Source: Lachnospiraceae bacterium (lineage in GTDB: Bacteria > Bacillota > Clostridia > Lachnospirales > Lachnospiraceae). Taken from it: a stretch of 64,000 bases of DNA. Both the position numbers and the translations under genes were made by a program. The notes below the pieces were generated by a model. The model was not told the origin of the DNA. It ran no database searches and was given only the letters and a program-made list of their open reading frames with translations. The stretch covers positions 1-64,000 of the forward strand of contig JAIKZQ010000019.1 in NCBI GenBank assembly GCA_024682075.1, given 5' to 3'. Shown piece by piece: positions 61,180 to 64,000 of this stretch (within the stretch, counting starts at the first letter, position 1; every line of letters begins with the position of its first letter).

Positions 61180-62298
61180 TCAGGCTTTGTTATTTTTTTT
61201 TTCCGCGGAGCGGAGCTCTTTAAGCTTTTCTTCGAAGAATGATTCTTCGGAAGGGATATCGGCCCAGTCGTCCTTCCATGATGAGACATAGGCTGCATTT
61301 GATATTGAGAGCGAGTTCAGGCCCTCGTATCCGTTTGCAATGAGAGGCGTTCCGTCCAAGATCGCATCAGCGAAGTTATTGAGCAGGGCAACGTGACCTT
61401 CCGGCTCCGGTGCAGTGAACTCTTCGTACTCGGTTTCGGGTGCTTCGAAGCCCGTCTTGCAGGTGAAGCAGAATTCTCTTTCCGGAACCCTGAGTTTCGT
61501 CCACTTGAGGCAGCCGTGCTCGATCACGATCTTGCCTCGGTCACCGGATATCTCGAGACGGTTGGTGCCGGGTGCTTCGCCTGTTGTGGTGATGAAAACC
61601 GCCGATGCACCGTTATCGTATTCTCCGTATATGGTCACATCATCCTCGACCGAGATGTTGTGATATTTTCCGAAGGAGCAGAATGCTCTGACTCTGCGGG
61701 GCATTCCGAAGATCCACTGCCAGAGATCGAGATTGTGAGGTGCCTGATTAAGGAGCACGCCTCCGCCTTCGCCGTCCCACGAAGCGCGCCATGATCCGGA
61801 ATCATAGTATGCCTGTGACCTGTACCAGTTGGTGATGATCCACACAAGTCTCTTGGGCTCGCCGAGAAGTCCTTCGGAGACGATCTCTCTTGCTTTGGCA
61901 TATATGGGATTGGATCTCTGGTTGAACATTATGGCAAATATGACTCCGGAGGCCCCGGCTGCATCGTTCATTTCACGCACCTGCCTTGTGTATACGCCCG
62001 CAGGCTTTTCCGTCATGACATGAATACCGCGTTTGAAGCATTCCTTTGCGATCGCGGGATGATCGTAATGAGGAACTGCGATGAGAGCGGCGTCTATGAG
62101 ACCGCTGTCAAGGAGCTCGTTTGTATCTTCGAATGCGGCGGCTTTCGGACACAGTTCCTTTGCCCGCTTCAGCATGTCTTTCACGGGATCCGAAAATGCT
62201 GTGACTTCTATCCTTGGACAGAGTCCGTCGCAGATGTTTTTCAGATGGCCGTAGCCCATGTTGCCGACACCTATTATTCCGAGTCTTATCTTATCCAT
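61180..62298 (-). CDS. Gfo/Idh/MocA family oxidoreductase
   Basis: RLGIIGVGNMGYGHLKN, TEKPAGVYTRQVREM. Confidence 0.95.
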   Translation of the reverse strand: MDKIRLGIIGVGNMGYGHLKNICDGLCPRIEVTAFSDPVKDMLKRAKELCPKAAAFEDTNELLDSGLIDAALIAVPHYDHPAIAKECFKRGIHVMTEKPAGVYTRQVREMNDAAGASGVIFAIMFNQRSNPIYAKAREIVSEGLLGEPKRLVWIITNWYRSQAYYDSGSWRASWDGEGGGVLLNQAPHNLDLWQWIFGMPRRVRAFCSFGKYHNISVEDDVTIYGEYDNGASAVFITTTGEAPGTNRLEISGDRGKIVIEHGCLKWTKLRVPEREFCFTCKTGFEAPETEYEEFTAPEPEGHVALLNNFADAILDGTPLIANGYEGLNSLSISNAAYVSSWKDDWADIPSEESFFEEKLKELRSAEKKNNKA

Positions 62299-62358
62299 AT
62301 TTATGCCTTTCTGTCAGTATTTACCGGGTTTGTATGTATGAGTTTCTTACGGCATCTT

Positions 62359-63168
62359 TTATGTGAGTGACTTCAGTGCATCGCATGCTGCCTTAAATGC
62401 CGTGAATGAATCGGGATAGCTGTAGGGATTTATCTGAGTCTTTTCTTTGCCTTCGAGCTTTTCTAATCCGTCGAATACGGTAAGATGGGGCTCGACAGTG
62501 AGCACATCTCCTTTGTATTCGGAAAGCAGATATGGAAGATTTCCGGCTCCTTTTCCTGCGGGAACGACCTGTCCGCCTTGCAAAGCATCTTTGATGTGCA
62601 TGTATTCAACGTAAGGACTCAGCATTTTCCATGCTTCGACGGTATCCTGGCCGGACTGGATAAAATTCGCCGGATCAAAGACTGCCTTGATCTGCGGGAA
62701 TTCACGGTGTATCTCGAGGCATCTGTGTGCCACATCCCCATAGATACCCTTTTCGTTTTCGTGACAGAGAATCGCATCGGTTCCTTCTGCAGCGCGAAGG
62801 AATAAGGATAATCTTTCGAAGACTTCGCTCTTTCTGCCCTCTGTTCCGTAGAAACTGAACATCCTGATATGTCTGCATCCGAGGATCTGTGCGGTCTCCA
62901 GTCCTCTTTTGAAGGACTCGAGATGTGGAGCGAAGTCATCGTCCATATGTATCTTGCCGAACGGAGAACCCAGGGACCAGATGCTTATCCCTGCGTCTTC
63001 AAATTTTGCACGGACTTCCTTTGCTTTCTCCGTACTGATGTCTGCGATGTTACTGCCGTCGACTCCACGGATCTCGAGAAGATTTATCTCATTTTCCTTA
63101 AGGGCCCTGATCTGGCCGTTTATCTCCCCTGATGCTTCATCCGCAAATGCCGCAAGTCTGAATCTCAT
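62359..63168 (-). CDS. sugar phosphate isomerase/epimerase family TIM-barrel protein
   Basis: LCHENEKGIYGD, VFDPANFIQSG, YMHIKDAL; start set at MRFRLAAFADE. Confidence 0.92.
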   Translation of the reverse strand: MRFRLAAFADEASGEINGQIRALKENEINLLEIRGVDGSNIADISTEKAKEVRAKFEDAGISIWSLGSPFGKIHMDDDFAPHLESFKRGLETAQILGCRHIRMFSFYGTEGRKSEVFERLSLFLRAAEGTDAILCHENEKGIYGDVAHRCLEIHREFPQIKAVFDPANFIQSGQDTVEAWKMLSPYVEYMHIKDALQGGQVVPAGKGAGNLPYLLSEYKGDVLTVEPHLTVFDGLEKLEGKEKTQINPYSYPDSFTAFKAACDALKSLT

Positions 63169-63267
63169 GTCACACCTTCCTTTCGCACCTTCGATTTGCT
63201 TTACGACACTTTTCGTGCCGCACTTTTTTATGTGCACCTATATTACCTTGTAAAAATATGCATTAAA

Positions 63268-63307
63268 ATTGCAAAAATAAGTCAAAACATTGCAAATCAC
63301 GTCAAAA
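63268..63307. repeat. direct repeat in the divergent promoter region
   Basis: ATTGCAAA-AATAA-GTCAAAA (63268-63287) and ATTGCAAA-TCAC-GTCAAAA (63289-63307), starts 21 bp apart. Confidence 0.7.
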
Positions 63308-63324
63308 ATGATAAAATCCGTAGT

Positions 63325-64000
63325 ATGCTGACAGAATGCGAGGAAAACGGAATATATACCCGTCATGCGAGGGATGAACATGAAGACGGCAGAGGATATG
63401 TCATGCATATCCATGACAGGTGTGAGATCTATTATTTCATCGAAGGGGATGCCGCTTATCTGGTTGAGGGATCCGAATATCCGATGAAGCCGGGAAGCCT
63501 TCTTCTGATGCGGCCCGGTGAGGCTCACAGGACACGTTTGAATTCGGCGGGCCCCTACGAAAGATATGCCATCAATTTTCCGATGGATCTTTTTGACGGG
63601 ATCGATCCGGACAGGAAAGTGATGAATCCTCTGTCGAACAGGGAGCTTGGCAAGGAGAATCTGTATTACAGGCCGGAGTACAGGGGACTGTTTGAGAAAA
63701 TCTGCGACGAGAAGGTGTATTCCGATGATCGCAGCTTATTCCTGTATTCCGCGCTGCTTGCGATCCTTCTGGATGTCGGTGAGGAGTTTGCGGGGCGAAG
63801 GAAGAAGCGGGAGAGCAGAAACAAGTCACTTTCTTCGCAGATCATAGGATATGTGAATGAACATCTTTCGGATGAACTGTCGGTTGGGGAGATTGCAGCT
63901 GCGTTTTACATCAGTCCTTCCCAGCTTACACGGATATTCAGGGAGTATATAGGAGCTCCGCCCTGGGAATACATCACAGCAAAGAGACTTGTGGAGGCCG
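63325..64000 (+). CDS. AraC family transcriptional regulator, 3' truncated by window edge
   Basis: Continuous frame from ATG 63325 (MLTECEENGIYTRHARDEHEDGRGYVMHIHDRCEIYYFIEG) to window end; cupin domain then AraC HTH (LSVGEIAAAFYISPSQLTRIFREYIGAPPWEYI); absent from the ORF track because it has no stop in the window. Confidence 0.92.
   Translation, partial: MLTECEENGIYTRHARDEHEDGRGYVMHIHDRCEIYYFIEGDAAYLVEGSEYPMKPGSLLLMRPGEAHRTRLNSAGPYERYAINFPMDLFDGIDPDRKVMNPLSNRELGKENLYYRPEYRGLFEKICDEKVYSDDRSLFLYSALLAILLDVGEEFAGRRKKRESRNKSLSSQIIGYVNEHLSDELSVGEIAAAFYISPSQLTRIFREYIGAPPWEYITAKRLVEA

Overview
The window is a bacterial chromosomal segment with Lachnospiraceae-like gene content (my inference from gene families and synteny). 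It is densely coding. I saw no rRNA, tRNA, CRISPR array, phage or transposase. Main contents in order: a truncated membrane protein; a LytTR regulator/DUF3021 pair; a CDF metal transporter behind a hairpin-rich leader; YtqA-like radical SAM; map (SEC-C type); metG; an MsmK/UgpC-type ATPase; a CdaR-like regulator; a PflX-like radical SAM protein; an SRP RNA on the minus strand, not in the ORF track; an aminotransferase and a patatin; a histone-H1-like Lys/Ala-tailed protein; a CIRCE-controlled hrcA-grpE-dnaK-dnaJ operon; a LacI regulator with GH94 cellobiose phosphorylase; an RlmI-like methyltransferase; a GGDEF-EAL protein; an MMPL transporter with a GLUG/coiled-coil surface protein; a TGS-less thrS followed by an uncharacterised 763-aa protein, a 75-aa protein and MoxR/DUF58/transglutaminase; a glp operon; an LplB/YtcP/DUF3502 sugar ABC operon; a TPR-TlpA/CD1871A/NapH-like redox operon; an EAL protein fused to a beta-helix-like domain; an SSS symporter; and a MocA oxidoreductase/sugar isomerase pair divergent from an AraC regulator. 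The observations I rate most worth checking are: (i) the thrS to transglutaminase operon with its unknown large protein; (ii) the EAL-beta-helix fusion; (iii) matching promoter/operator architecture at the lacI gene and at the ABC operon 28 kb away; (iv) an abrupt codon-usage change inside the MsmK-like gene at about 10.3 kb, which may mark recombination or a chimeric assembly join.
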